NCBI GenBank assembly: GCA_031399085.1
Contig: JANNOQ010000027.1
Span: 62,001-126,000, forward strand
DNA from: R-RK-3 sp031399085
GTDB taxonomy: Bacteria; Pseudomonadota; Alphaproteobacteria; Rhizobiales; Rhodomicrobiaceae
Reading direction: 5' to 3'
Length of the DNA: 64,000 nucleotides
Each line of letters begins with the position of its first letter. The stretch's first letter is position 1. A model generated the notes under the pieces. It made no database searches, had not been told where the DNA came from, and saw only the letters and a list, made by a program, of their open reading frames with translations. The translations under genes and the position numbers were made by a program. Of the stretch, positions 45,219 to 54,385 are shown in pieces.

Positions 45219-45693
45219 TCGGGCGGACCGCCTTGAGTATCCGCGCCGACACTAAAGGAAAAACCCGCCTCGAACCACGATCTCCGCAGGCCGAGGATGT
45301 TTGCGGTCGGCGGCTCTAAACCGAATTAAAAGCAATAGGTCGAAATTCAATACAAATAGAAAAGCCCAGCCAAATGGGGATTTGCTGAGCTTTTCAAATT
45401 AGTCTTTGCTCGTGGAAAGCAAAACTATAATTACCACCTAAGACATAATTATTCAAATATATAAATTAATATTTTCCATATATTTTATATAAACATAATA
45501 CCTTGGTCGATATACCAAATAACAAGAGAAGGGATCGACGAATGTTAGTAGCATGAAGTGTCATTCGCGAAGCAATCTGCGTCTGGAGAAGTTTTAGGCC
45601 GATGGCTGCACGATGCAGGATTGGTCCATGCTTCTTGAAAAAGCAGAAGCGCAGTCCGGGAAGACGCCGAACCCAAAATTATGGAGGGCCTGA
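45219..45693. promoter_or_regulatory. AT-rich divergent regulatory region before the MHS transporter
   Basis: 475 nt between the kinase and the transporter. The part from about 45320 to 45540 is strikingly AT-rich compared with the rest of the window (runs such as AAATATATAAATTAATATTT). No gene is seen. It probably holds the transporter promoter and the response-regulator sites; the ribosome site GGAGGG lies about 6 nt before the ATG at 45694. Confidence 0.6.
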
Positions 45694-47319
45694 ATGGCTA
45701 ACGTGTCAGCAACCATGGACATGGCGGCGCCAGCCGAAGTCAGTCCGAAAGAACTGCGCAAGGTGGTGTTCGCATCATCCCTTGGCACGGTTTTCGAGTG
45801 GTACGATTTTTATCTTTACGCAACGCTCGCACCGTTTTTCGCGGCCCTGTTCTTCCCGCCTGGAAACGACACCGCCGCGCTGCTTTCGGCCTTCGCGACC
45901 TATGCGGCGGGCTTCCTCGTGCGTCCTTTCGGCGCCATCTTTTTTGGGCGTATTGGCGATATTTTCGGCCGGAAATACACCTTCCTCATCACCATCGTGC
46001 TGATGGGCTTCGCGACCTTCGCGGTCGGCCTGTTGCCCACCTATGCGGAAATCGGCGTTTGGGCTCCAGTCATCCTGGTGACATTGCGCTTGCTGCAAGG
46101 CTTGGCGCTTGGCGGTGAATATGGCGGCGCGGCCACTTATGTCGCCGAACATGCGCCAGCAAAGGGCCGCGGTTTGGCGACCAGCTGGATTCAAACCACA
46201 GCGACGCTCGGCTTCTTCATGGCCCTGCTCGTCATCGGCCTGGCTCGCTATTACATGCCCGACGCCGACTTCAAGAGCTGGGGCTGGCGCATTCCGTTCC
46301 TGCTGTCGCTCATACTCTTGGTGTTCTCGATCTACATCCGGCTCAAGCTCAACGAATCGCCGTTGTTCCAGCAGATGAAGGCAGAGGGCCGCGCATCGAA
46401 GTCGCCGCTTTATGACAGCTTCTTCCGCGCTCCCAACAACCGTTACGTTCTGCTGGCGCTCTTGGGCGCTACGGCCGGACAAGGCGTCGTGTGGTACACG
46501 GGACAGTTCTACGCCCTGTTCTTCCTCACGCTCTATCTCAAGCTCGATTATCTGACGGCCTATATCATGATCGGCGCAGCGCTACTTGCCGGCACGCCGT
46601 TCTTCATCTTCTTTGGCTGGCTGTCGGATAAGATCGGCCGTTTGAAGATCATTCTTGCCGGCTGCTTGATCGCTGCCGTCACTTACTTCCCGCTGTTCGA
46701 CGCGTTGGCTCGCGCCGTCAATCCCGCCTTGTCCGAGTTCCAGGACAGGAATCCGATCGTGGTGCAGGTCGACAAGTCCACTTGCGGCTTCCACATCTTC
46801 CCGACCGCGTTCACGCAATACTCCGAATGCGACAAGACGCGCGATCTGCTGACGAAAGCCGGCATGTCGTTCGTCACGGAAGAGGCGCCGGCCGGTCAGC
46901 CGATCGTCATGAGGATCGGTTCTGGAGCGCCGATTACCGGCTTCGAGGCGAAGAAGTTCACGGACGCGCTGACAGCCGCGGGCTATCCGGCAAAGATCGA
47001 CTACGCCCGGATCGACTATCAGACCGCCATGGTCATCCTGTTCATCATGCTGATCTATGTCACCATGGTGTACGGTCCGATCGCGGCCTTCCTGGTCGAG
47101 CTGTTCCCGACCAATATCCGCTACACCTCGATGTCGCTGCCGTATCACATCGGCAATGGCTGGTTCGGCGGGATGCTGCCGCTCTTGGCGACGGCGATCG
47201 TGGCGGCCACCGGCAACATCTACGCCGGACTTTGGTATCCAATCATCGTGGCTTCGATGACGGTGGTCATCGGCGCGCTGTTCCTGCGGGATCAAACGGA
47301 TCGTCCGCTGCACGAATAG
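45694..47319 (+). CDS. MHS-family MFS transporter (metabolite:H+ symporter)
   Basis: A 541-residue inner-membrane symporter of the MHS family (ProP/ShiA/KgtP-like). SSLGTVFEWYDFYLYATLAP, RPFGAIFFGRIGDIFGRKYT and LRLLQGLALGGEYGGAATYVAEHAP are diagnostic. Between helices about 10 and 11 there is an insert of roughly 100 residues (about 335-440) with CGFHIF and CDKTRD, making it longer than the usual 430-450 residues; this long form is known in the family. The substrate, probably a carboxylate or zwitterion, is unknown. It is divergent from the KdpDE-like pair. Confidence 0.92.
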   Translation: MANVSATMDMAAPAEVSPKELRKVVFASSLGTVFEWYDFYLYATLAPFFAALFFPPGNDTAALLSAFATYAAGFLVRPFGAIFFGRIGDIFGRKYTFLITIVLMGFATFAVGLLPTYAEIGVWAPVILVTLRLLQGLALGGEYGGAATYVAEHAPAKGRGLATSWIQTTATLGFFMALLVIGLARYYMPDADFKSWGWRIPFLLSLILLVFSIYIRLKLNESPLFQQMKAEGRASKSPLYDSFFRAPNNRYVLLALLGATAGQGVVWYTGQFYALFFLTLYLKLDYLTAYIMIGAALLAGTPFFIFFGWLSDKIGRLKIILAGCLIAAVTYFPLFDALARAVNPALSEFQDRNPIVVQVDKSTCGFHIFPTAFTQYSECDKTRDLLTKAGMSFVTEEAPAGQPIVMRIGSGAPITGFEAKKFTDALTAAGYPAKIDYARIDYQTAMVILFIMLIYVTMVYGPIAAFLVELFPTNIRYTSMSLPYHIGNGWFGGMLPLLATAIVAATGNIYAGLWYPIIVASMTVVIGALFLRDQTDRPLHE

Positions 47320-47353
47320 CGATCGCTATCAGTTGAAGCGAATTTGAAGCTAA

Positions 47354-47371
47354 GGCGGGGAAATCCCCGCC
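47354..47371 (+). terminator. Terminator-like hairpin after the MHS transporter
   Basis: GGCGGGG-AAAT-CCCCGCC, a perfect 7-bp stem 34 nt after the stop. The IS element begins right after it, so any T-run was displaced by the insertion. Confidence 0.6.
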
Positions 47372-47372
47372 G

Positions 47373-48882
47373 TCAGACGGCTGACAAACCCCTGGCGTGA
47401 GCCGGGGGTTTTTGATTCACTGTCGTCATGTTGAGAAAGCCCGCCCCTGAACAGACGGCAATCGAGATGGTTACGCTCGACAGCCTGGTTCCGCCCGATC
47501 ACCTGCTTCGCAAGATCGATGCGGCGATCGATTTTTCCTTCATCCACGATCTGACCGCACCGCTTTATTGCGCCGACAATGGGCGTCCGCCGCTCGATCC
47601 GACCTTGATGTTCAAGGCTCTGTTCGTCGGCTATCTGTTCGGCATCCGCTCAGAGCGGCAGCTGGTCCGTGAGATCGAGGTCAATGTCGCCTATCGCTGG
47701 TTTTTGCGGCTGAAGCTGACCGAGAAGGTGTTCGAGGCCTCGACGCTGAGCCAGAACCGGCGGCGGCGCTACCAGGACGCTGCTGTGCCACAGGCGATCT
47801 TCGACCGGATCGTCGAGCAGGCGATGGCGCAGGGGCTGGTGGACGGGCGGACGCTCTATACCGATTCCACCCATCTGAAGGCGAGCGCCAACAAGGCCAA
47901 ATACGATCTGGCCATGGTGGCCAAGTCGCGGGCGGACTATTGGCAGGCGCTCGATACGGCGGTCAAGGCGGATCGCGCCGCCCATGGCAAGAAACCGCTG
48001 AGGCCCGAGCCGCGCGAGCCCGAGATCAAGGAAACCAAGGTCAGCCGCACCGACCGCCAAGCCGGCTATATGGTGCGCGAGGGCAAGCCGAAGGGCTTCT
48101 TCTATCTTGACCACCGCACGGTGGACGGCAAGCTCGGCATCATCACCGACAGCTACGCCACGCCTGCGAGCGTGCATGACAGCATCCCCTATCTGGCCCG
48201 GCTTGACCGGCAGCGCGAACGCTTCGGCTTGCCCGTGGCGGCGGTAGGGCTGGATGCGGGCTATGCCACGGCCGCCATCGCCAAGGGTCTGGAAGACCGC
48301 GATATCCAGGGCGTCACGGGGTATCGCCGGCCCACCCCGTCAAAGCCCAGTCTGATGCGCAAAGCCAGCTTCGTCTATGACCGCGAGGCGGATCTCTATC
48401 GCTGCCGGCAAGGCCAGGAGCTTGCCTTTGCCACGACGGATCGCGGCGGTTACCGCCATTACAAATCGGACCCCGCGATCTGCGCCTCCTGTCCGCTGCT
48501 CGCCTCCTGCACCGCGAACGCCAAAGCCCAACGCACCATCACCCGGCACATCTGGCAGGACGCTCGCGAGCGCACCGACGCCCACCGGCTGACCGTGTGG
48601 GGCAAGCTCATCTATGCGCGCCGCAAGGAAACCGTGGAGCGCTCCTTCGCAGACGCCAAGCAGCTCTTCGGCCACCGCTACGCCAGCTTCCGCGGCCTGG
48701 TCCGGGTGAGTTGCCAATGCCTGATGGCCGCCGCCGCCCAGAATATGAAGAAGATCGCCCTCGTCCTCACCCGGCACACGCAGCCGGCCTGGGCCTGAGG
48801 GGCCAGGCTCGCCTCGACCAACCGCCAAACCCGGACCAAAACAAAACCCCGCCAAAATTGACGGGGTTTGTCAGCAGTCTGA
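47373..48882 (+). mobile_element. IS1182-family-like insertion sequence
   Basis: About 1.5 kb bounded by 20-nt inverted repeats with one mismatch: 47373-47392 (TCAGACGGCTGACAAACCCC) and 48863-48882. It holds one transposase gene. Inside each end is a further stem-loop (47388-47411 region and 48845-48868 region). No target duplication was certain. It lies directly against the hairpin of the transporter's terminator. Confidence 0.85.
47428..48798 (+). CDS. IS1182-like transposase
   Basis: A 456-residue DDE transposase. The N-terminal DUF772 region (DFSFIHDLTAPLYCADNGRPP, LDPTLMFKALFVGYLFGIRSERQLVREIEVNVAYRWF) is typical of IS1182/IS5-like elements. The catalytic core has YTDSTHLKASANK (first Asp), VGLDAGYATAAIAKGL (second Asp) and RRKETVERSFADAKQLFGHRYA (Glu). 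A C-terminal CASCPLLASC cysteine pair is present. The gene looks intact. Confidence 0.93.
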   Translation: MLRKPAPEQTAIEMVTLDSLVPPDHLLRKIDAAIDFSFIHDLTAPLYCADNGRPPLDPTLMFKALFVGYLFGIRSERQLVREIEVNVAYRWFLRLKLTEKVFEASTLSQNRRRRYQDAAVPQAIFDRIVEQAMAQGLVDGRTLYTDSTHLKASANKAKYDLAMVAKSRADYWQALDTAVKADRAAHGKKPLRPEPREPEIKETKVSRTDRQAGYMVREGKPKGFFYLDHRTVDGKLGIITDSYATPASVHDSIPYLARLDRQRERFGLPVAAVGLDAGYATAAIAKGLEDRDIQGVTGYRRPTPSKPSLMRKASFVYDREADLYRCRQGQELAFATTDRGGYRHYKSDPAICASCPLLASCTANAKAQRTITRHIWQDARERTDAHRLTVWGKLIYARRKETVERSFADAKQLFGHRYASFRGLVRVSCQCLMAAAAQNMKKIALVLTRHTQPAWA

Positions 48883-49012
48883 GGCGGCTTAGCCGCTTCA
48901 TGATTGGCTGATCCACTCGCGGCGCCTTCGCCTCCCTTACTATGATCATCTAATCTCACAACGCACCATGGCGCGCGCGAGCCCCTTCCTGCTCGGTTCT
49001 AATAGTCGGACG

Positions 49013-49468
49013 TTATTGGGTCGCCTCTTTTAGCGCCTCGATCCGTTTTCTGAGATTGCCAGCGAGGTCGGTACAAACATTGAGGTACTTCTGTTGCAGG
49101 ATGGAGTAATTGACGTATTTGTCTGCCATCTCCTTCCGCAAATCGGCCATAGCCATTTCAAGACGCGCCTGAAAGGCCTCTGGCTTCTGTCCTATTATCT
49201 CGCTAAGCCTTCCTGCGACAGTCGAAAGCTGATCGCCGATTTGCTTCTGTTGTTCGCCGTCCTTTTGCCCCTTAGCATCATTTCGGTTCATCATGCCGAT
49301 CGCTGTGATGTAGAAGAAGGAACTGCAAACAAGCAGCTCATGGCTAAGATTGTTGGCTGCATTTGTAACCCGCTGGGCGACAGGGTCTTGTTGGGCCAAG
49401 GGCCGGGCTGGACCCGACGACGTGGCTAAACATAACGCAGAAACAATCAACCTGAGCAACTTGGTCAT
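49013..49468 (-). CDS. Hypothetical exported protein
   Basis: A 151-residue protein of unknown function with a signal peptide (MTKLLRLIVSALCLATSS, cleavage near ARPLAQQ). The mature part is helical, with LVCSSFFYITAIGMMNR and a long heptad-like segment (LSTVAGRLSEIIGQKPEAFQ, LEMAMADLRKEMADKY), and two cysteines. The ATG at 49468 begins the signal sequence; the frame is open further upstream. Similar small proteins occur in alphaproteobacterial prophages and islands. Confidence 0.6.
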   Translation of the reverse strand: MTKLLRLIVSALCLATSSGPARPLAQQDPVAQRVTNAANNLSHELLVCSSFFYITAIGMMNRNDAKGQKDGEQQKQIGDQLSTVAGRLSEIIGQKPEAFQARLEMAMADLRKEMADKYVNYSILQQKYLNVCTDLAGNLRKRIEALKEATQ

Positions 49469-49574
49469 AGCCCCTCCCGCAGGAAAATTACCGGGATCTG
49501 CGACGCGCTGGCAATATACTCCTTTGCGCAACGCCTCCGGGCGTCGGTGTTACGAGAGCCGTACTTAGCGGCAA

Positions 49575-50195
49575 TCATAGGGTCACCCCGCACCGCTTGC
49601 CATGTCGCCTCAGAAAGCCCAGGATCATCCTGTTAACGCCATCCTCGTAAATATCCATCTGCCGCTTATCCTCAGCTTTCAGTCGCTCATAGGTGCGCTC
49701 GCGCATTCTTTTGGGCTTGTTGGGGAACCCATCCGGGTCATTCACGGCAATAAAGCCCGGCTGACCGAGCTTCGCGCGGATCTTCTCCGACCTGTTGCGT
49801 GCCCGCTCCCACCAGTTAATATATTGCGATCCGTATGTGAGCCTCCAGCAGATCCTGCAATAAAAGCGGGTACAGCAATAGGGCACATCGCAAGCTCGGC
49901 CGCATCGGGGGCAGGCGAAGCGCCGGCGCCGGCCGCCGAAATTCGTGCGCGTGAAAACGTAGGCTATCCTTTGGGTGACGCTTTCACCGTTGACCTTATT
50001 TCGGAGTTCGACCGAGTGCTCGTACACGGAAAAGCTTACCTCTGCGGTCGGCTCGCCGCCGCGATTCCAAGAGATCACGCCGCTGGTTCCTGGCTTGAAG
50101 TGATCGTGCCTGCTGAGATAGCGCATTTCCAGGCGGTGCTGGTTCGCACACCTACCTGCGCCGCGATTTTTTCTGCCGCTGTTCCAGCCACCCAT
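49575..50195 (-). CDS. Hypothetical zinc-ribbon protein
   Basis: A 206-residue protein. It begins MGGWNSGRKNRG, has a small beta-rich section (GVISWNRGGEPTAEVSFSVY), then a treble-clef/zinc-ribbon-like cysteine cluster: FACPRCGRACDVPYCCTRFY followed by CRICWRLTYGSQ. The C-terminus is basic. I know this layout from uncharacterised proteins of prophages and islands in alphaproteobacteria; no function has been assigned. Binding of nucleic acid is a guess from charge and zinc motif. Confidence 0.7.
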   Translation of the reverse strand: MGGWNSGRKNRGAGRCANQHRLEMRYLSRHDHFKPGTSGVISWNRGGEPTAEVSFSVYEHSVELRNKVNGESVTQRIAYVFTRTNFGGRRRRFACPRCGRACDVPYCCTRFYCRICWRLTYGSQYINWWERARNRSEKIRAKLGQPGFIAVNDPDGFPNKPKRMRERTYERLKAEDKRQMDIYEDGVNRMILGFLRRHGKRCGVTL

Positions 50196-50570
50196 TGCAG
50201 TGTTCCAGATTTTCGAAATCCATTGCGTAACGGTGCGGCTAGCACCGATTTTTTATCTACCTTGGACAGACCTTTTGGCGAGCGTGGATGCGGCAACTCC
50301 ATGACGCTGCTCCCGCGCGATCGCGCGTACTGCTGTAGAAATTACATCCGCGCGTCGTCGCCTTCCACGGTGAGACTGCGGTGTTTCTCTCCGTCAAAAC
50401 TGAGGGGCAATCTGGACGAAATATTCCGCGTCGCACGGTGGCGGAGTGGTGCCACGTCAAAGGACGACAGGTCATCAAATACAAGGACGCCTCTTCGGAT
50501 GGCAAGCAGGTCAGCGAGGCGTAGGATAGAAGGAAGCGAATGCGGCAATTAAGAGGTCGGGATAAGCGTA
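50196..50570. other. Intergenic region without a recognised gene
   Basis: 375 nt between divergent genes. Short frames on both strands (for example 50342-50548 minus) look unconvincing. Presumed to hold both promoters. Confidence 0.4.
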
Positions 50571-51023
50571 ATGGAAAAAATGATTGATCGGGATCAGGCA
50601 CATGCCCGGTCGGTGGAGGATCTGACCAGACAAGCAGAGTTTGCCAAACTTGCAACTCAGCTCTTGTTTACCGCAAATGGTGGAGCGGCGTTGGCCATGC
50701 TCTCTTTCTTGGCGTCGATTGCTACCTCAGCAACCGTAAATTCATCTCTGAATATTGCAGCCGTTTACTCGGGATTTGCAACCGCCGCATCGGCGTTTCT
50801 CGGCGGACTTTTTCTGTGCATCCTGTCGATAGCATTCAATTCGCTCTCAAAACAGCGCTTTTCCTGGTATTGGGAAGAGATTGCCGTCAGAGAAGATAAT
50901 GAAATGAGCAAGCGGTATCGACGCTCCGGCAAGATCTGGAGAGTGTGTGCTCAAATTTTCTTCGCTGTTAGCTTAGTGGCGTTTGTGGCGGGATCGTACT
51001 TGGCAATTAGCGCATTTATCTGA
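50571..51023 (+). CDS. Hypothetical membrane protein, three predicted helices
   Basis: A 150-residue protein. Hydrophobic segments at about residues 37-52 (TANGGAALAMLSFLAS), 62-90 (AAVYSGFATAASAFLGGLFL) and 127-148 (FFAVSLVAFVAGSYLAISAF) predict three helices with charged loops. I recognise no named family. Small membrane proteins like this occur in defence and mobile loci, but there is no partner gene here that would define a role. Alone between the zinc-ribbon gene and the integrase. Confidence 0.6.
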   Translation: MEKMIDRDQAHARSVEDLTRQAEFAKLATQLLFTANGGAALAMLSFLASIATSATVNSSLNIAAVYSGFATAASAFLGGLFLCILSIAFNSLSKQRFSWYWEEIAVREDNEMSKRYRRSGKIWRVCAQIFFAVSLVAFVAGSYLAISAFI

Positions 51024-51221
51024 TTTCCACGACCGACGCAGTCTACAAGAGTCCAAGTAGAGGCGTTTCTCGCCGGTGGCCTGACTGGGCCGGCAACGGA
51101 GAAAATCTGGCGAAGGGCTGATAATGTCGCTTCAATTTACAGCCTAAGCATCAGAGGCTGCTTTCACCATTGCCGATGTCATTGATTGAGTGGATCTGTT
51201 GGACAAACAAGGCAACCCAGC

Positions 51222-52472
51222 TTAGGAGGCCCTGTAAGCGCCATGGAGTGCCAAGATGTTCGCGGCATCCTCACTCTCGACCAGCCGCTCAACCCAGGCT
51301 CCCCAGGCCAGCATTGCCGCCTTGCGCTTGGCCTTGTACTGCTGGCGCTGGTAAACGCCCTGCAAGCCGCCCTGCGAGCCTGAGAGGTGATTGAGGATAC
51401 GTTCGATCACGCCCGGATCGATTGCCAACTCTTCGCCCATCAGGGTCGCCATGGTGCGGCGCAGATCATGGTTGCGCCACGCCTCTACTTCGCTGCCAAG
51501 CTCGCTCTCCATCAGCTTGTTGAGCCGCGCCTTGATTCTCGAGAAGCCGGAGACCGGCGTGTTGCCGGTCGTGGTGAACACGAGCCCCTCGCCCATGACG
51601 GGCAGTTGGGCGAGGATGGTCACGACTTGCGGAGAAAGGTCGACCGTGTGCGCGAGCTTATTCTTGGCGCGCTCGGCTGGGATGGTCCATATTCCCTCAT
51701 CAAGGTTGAGTTCCGCCCATTGCATTCCAGCCACCTCTTCGCGCCGCTGACCGGTGAGAAGCAGCAGCCGATAGAGGGAACCGAAAGGCCAGCCGAGCCG
51801 CTCTGTGACCTTCCAAAGTGCCTTGATCTCATCGGTTCTCAACACTCGGCTGCGGCTGGTGAGCGGCGCAGGGCCTCTTAAATCGGTGATGGGATTCACA
51901 TCGACGATGCCGCGATCAACGGCCCAGCGAAACATAGGGCGCAAGGCTGCGAACAGCGCTCTGGCGACGGAGGGCGTACGCGCGGCCACGTTGTCGAGCA
52001 GCGCCGCCACATCGCCCCGTGTCACCATAACCATCGGCTTGTTCCCAAGTCCGGGTACGGCGTCATGTTCAAGCAGCCGGCGCGTCTCGGGCCACGACTT
52101 GTTGCCCCTTCCGTTCGTCGCAAGATATCGCTCCGCCACTTCCCTGAATGTCCCTGCTGCTAGCTTGCGGCGCGCCTCTCGCTTCTCCTGTGCCACGTCA
52201 CGCCCCTTGGCGACCTCGCCAAGCTTGCACTTTGCCAGCGTCCGCGCTTGATCCGGTGTGAGTGCGCCGTGCTTGCCTATGCTCACCCGCTTCGATGGAG
52301 TTCCCCGCCCACCGAGGCGATATTCAATAAAGTAGCTTGCTGCGCCTGTTTTGGTCACGACGATGCCAAAGCCGGTCAGGTCTTCGTCCCAAGCATACAG
52401 GGTTCGTCCATCCACCCGCGCCCTTGCCCGCAAGCCGTCGATTAGTCGCTTGGTGATCTTACCAGTAGCCAT
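51222..52472 (-). CDS. P4-type tyrosine integrase of the tRNA-Lys island
   Basis: A 416-residue integrase. The N-terminal DUF4102 arm-binding domain (MATGKITKRLIDGLRARA, GFGIVVTKTGAASYFIEYRL, VSIGKHGALTPDQARTLAK) is followed by a core-binding domain and the catalytic domain: LLLTGQRREEVAGMQW (Arg), NHDLRRTMATLM (HxxR) and ILNHLSGSQGGLQGVYQRQQY (His/Tyr). The ATG at 52472 starts MATGKIT; an upstream open extension is unlikely. It lies 175 nt inside the right att copy, the standard place for the integrase that inserted the element. Confidence 0.94.
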   Translation of the reverse strand: MATGKITKRLIDGLRARARVDGRTLYAWDEDLTGFGIVVTKTGAASYFIEYRLGGRGTPSKRVSIGKHGALTPDQARTLAKCKLGEVAKGRDVAQEKREARRKLAAGTFREVAERYLATNGRGNKSWPETRRLLEHDAVPGLGNKPMVMVTRGDVAALLDNVAARTPSVARALFAALRPMFRWAVDRGIVDVNPITDLRGPAPLTSRSRVLRTDEIKALWKVTERLGWPFGSLYRLLLLTGQRREEVAGMQWAELNLDEGIWTIPAERAKNKLAHTVDLSPQVVTILAQLPVMGEGLVFTTTGNTPVSGFSRIKARLNKLMESELGSEVEAWRNHDLRRTMATLMGEELAIDPGVIERILNHLSGSQGGLQGVYQRQQYKAKRKAAMLAWGAWVERLVESEDAANILALHGAYRAS

Positions 52473-52507
52473 TGTCCCGTCCTCTGCAACCCGAGCCCAT
52501 TTCGAAC

Positions 52508-52530
52508 AAAATAGGCACCGTGTAGGCACG
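52508..52530. repeat. TAGGCAC paired repeat, right end of island
   Basis: Matches 29767-29789 with one mismatch (two TAGGCAC heptamers 4 nt apart). It lies between the integrase start and attR, so it may be an integrase arm site or regulate the integrase promoter. Confidence 0.6.
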
Positions 52531-52646
52531 ACGCAAGCAACTACGGATAGCTAGAGGAAACTGTGTGCAAGATGATTCACTGATGCGCATTGTCTTTTTG
52601 GGGATATCGGTAGGTACTGAATGCCTGCGGAAATGGCGAGCCACTA

Positions 52647-52693
52647 ACTCTTAATCAGCGGGTCGTAGGTTCGAATCCTACTGCGCCCACCAA
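52647..52693 (+). repeat. Right attachment site (attR) of the tRNA-Lys island
   Basis: 47 nt identical to the 3' end of tRNA-Lys plus one base (29675-29721). The 5' half of the tRNA is absent, so this is an att duplicate and not a functional tRNA. Confidence 0.92.
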
Positions 52694-53799
52694 TGATTTC
52701 AATGACTTAAGATAAATTTTTCGGCTAAGGCGGGCGATTAAGACGGAAACTAAGACGGAATATTTGGCGGCTGGTCGCCGGCAAACTATACGCGTTGGAG
52801 GGCATTCTGAACGTCACCTCTTCTCTGCCACATGTCATGAATGGTCGCCAAGCGAGGCATGATTGCGGACGACCGTTATGCCCATGCCAAGGAAATCAAT
52901 TCGTTTTGTCGAACCGAGCAGACGTGTTTTTCGCAGGGTGACGCGCGACTTATATTCGGCGCTTCTCCCTACCCAGGCGCCCAATCGCTTACTGATCAGC
53001 CGCAACGCTAACAATCAAATGATTGACTGAGGATCATCGGTTTGAGGCTGACACGGAAAGCCCGTTCAAGGAATTTCGGCGATTAACACCAGACAACAGG
53101 CTCATACCTGAAGGTCGCAGGTTCAAATCCTGCCCGCGTAACCAATTTAAGTTATAGAAATTAGAAGCTTTTTTCGAGATACGCCCAACTTGGCTATTCC
53201 CGTTGCACCCGCTGCGGGTTACAGATGGGTTACAAACGAAAATGAATATCCGAGAAGTCTAGCGTGCTAATTTTTAAATGTGCGTGATTTTCCCTGCCTA
53301 TCAAGCCGATGTGCGGCTAATTTCTCCAAGTGATTGAGCGCGCTTGTCGGTGAGAGCGCGGGCTCGGCGTCGCTGGTAGCGGCAAGTGAAATTCGGTGTC
53401 AGGAGTAGTGTGCGTGAACCTTGCCGAGCGTATCGTGCTGACTGTTATCCGGATAGAAACCGAAGCCTAGGGCATTTGCCGTTATCAAGGTCTTTCGATT
53501 AGATTGACAGCTTATATCGACGCGGGCGAAGCTGAAATATTGATCAAGGCATCGGGCGAGGAGGCGCTGCTGGACGCGTTTCTGCATTACTCCCGTGCCG
53601 AGAGATTCTTTTCATCTGCATCCACGGTTTTCGCTTCGGCGCGCGGCAATCTGAGCCGGGAATTCCGGCGTGAATGCGGACGCTACTTCGTCCCGGCGGA
53701 CTAACCGCTGGCAGGCCTTCATTGCCTCGGCGGGAAGGCTGACGTTCTGCTCGCTCTCGCGGTCGAATGCGTCCGTTACAAACGTCGCAGCGCTTGCGG
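52694..53799. other. 1.1-kb relic region beyond the island
   Basis: No intact gene recognised. It contains the tRNA-fMet remnant listed separately. A short frame at 53504-53704 (plus; TAYIDAGEAEILIKASGEEA) has protein-like composition but no clear start or family and may be a gene fragment. Confidence 0.45.
53094..53144 (+). pseudogene. 3' remnant of initiator tRNA-Met
   Basis: CAGG-CTCATAC-CTG (one base short of the CTCATAA loop), then AAGGTCGCAGGTTCAAATCC and an end in ACCA match the 3' half of alphaproteobacterial initiator tRNA. The acceptor strand is altered and no 5' half lies upstream. It is best read as an old attachment-site scar of an element that used tRNA-fMet. Confidence 0.65.
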
Positions 53800-54385
53800 C
53801 TACGACGAATATCCGACCAGCGGCGCGATGCAGTCTTCCGCGTCGTATTTCGGGCTGTTCACTTGCGGCGAGACCGGAAAGACATGCACCCGTATCAAAA
53901 TCTTTTGGCCGTTCCACGGCCCCGTGATCGAGCCAGCCAGCGAAACCGGACTGATCTAGGATTACAGGCATCCGGTCGTGAAGATGGCCCATCTCGGCGG
54001 TGCCCTCCGTCGTCAGGATCGTGAAGGACAGCGTGCCGTCTTTCCAGCGCTCCCACAGGCCAGCGAAGGTGAACGGAGCGCCATCGGATCGCGTGATGTA
54101 GAACGGCTGTTTACGCGGCTTTGTTGAGCCTTCCACCGGCACCGTCTGCCATTCATAGTACCCCGATGCTGGCACGAGGCAGCGGCGTTCCTTCAATGCC
54201 GACCGGAAGGCGGGCTTGATCGCGGCCGTTTCGATCCGGGCATTGATCAAGCTATTGCCGATCTTCAAATCCTTCGCCCAAATGGGCACCAATCCCCAGC
54301 GCATCGTCTTGTAAACAAGGCCGCTTTCGTCGGGCGCGACGATGCCGACATCCTGTGTCGGCGTGTCAACGGCGGGGCTCGGGCG
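53800..54385 (-). pseudogene. Broken SRAP (YedK/HMCES-like) gene
   Basis: The core of a SOS-response-associated peptidase that crosslinks to abasic sites: TMRWGLVPIWAKD, NARIETAAIKPAFRSALKER, RRCLVPASGYYEWQ, FAGLWERWKDGTLSFTILTT and GHLHDRMPVIL with the catalytic histidine. The 5' end is lost: an in-frame stop at 54386-54388 precedes TPTQD, and the catalytic Cys-2 (MCGR start) is absent. The 3' end is frameshifted near 53890: the expected tail VFPVSPQVNSPKYDAEDCIA reads in another frame to a stop at 53800-53802. A 230-residue frame remains open but cannot be a working enzyme. Confidence 0.8.
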
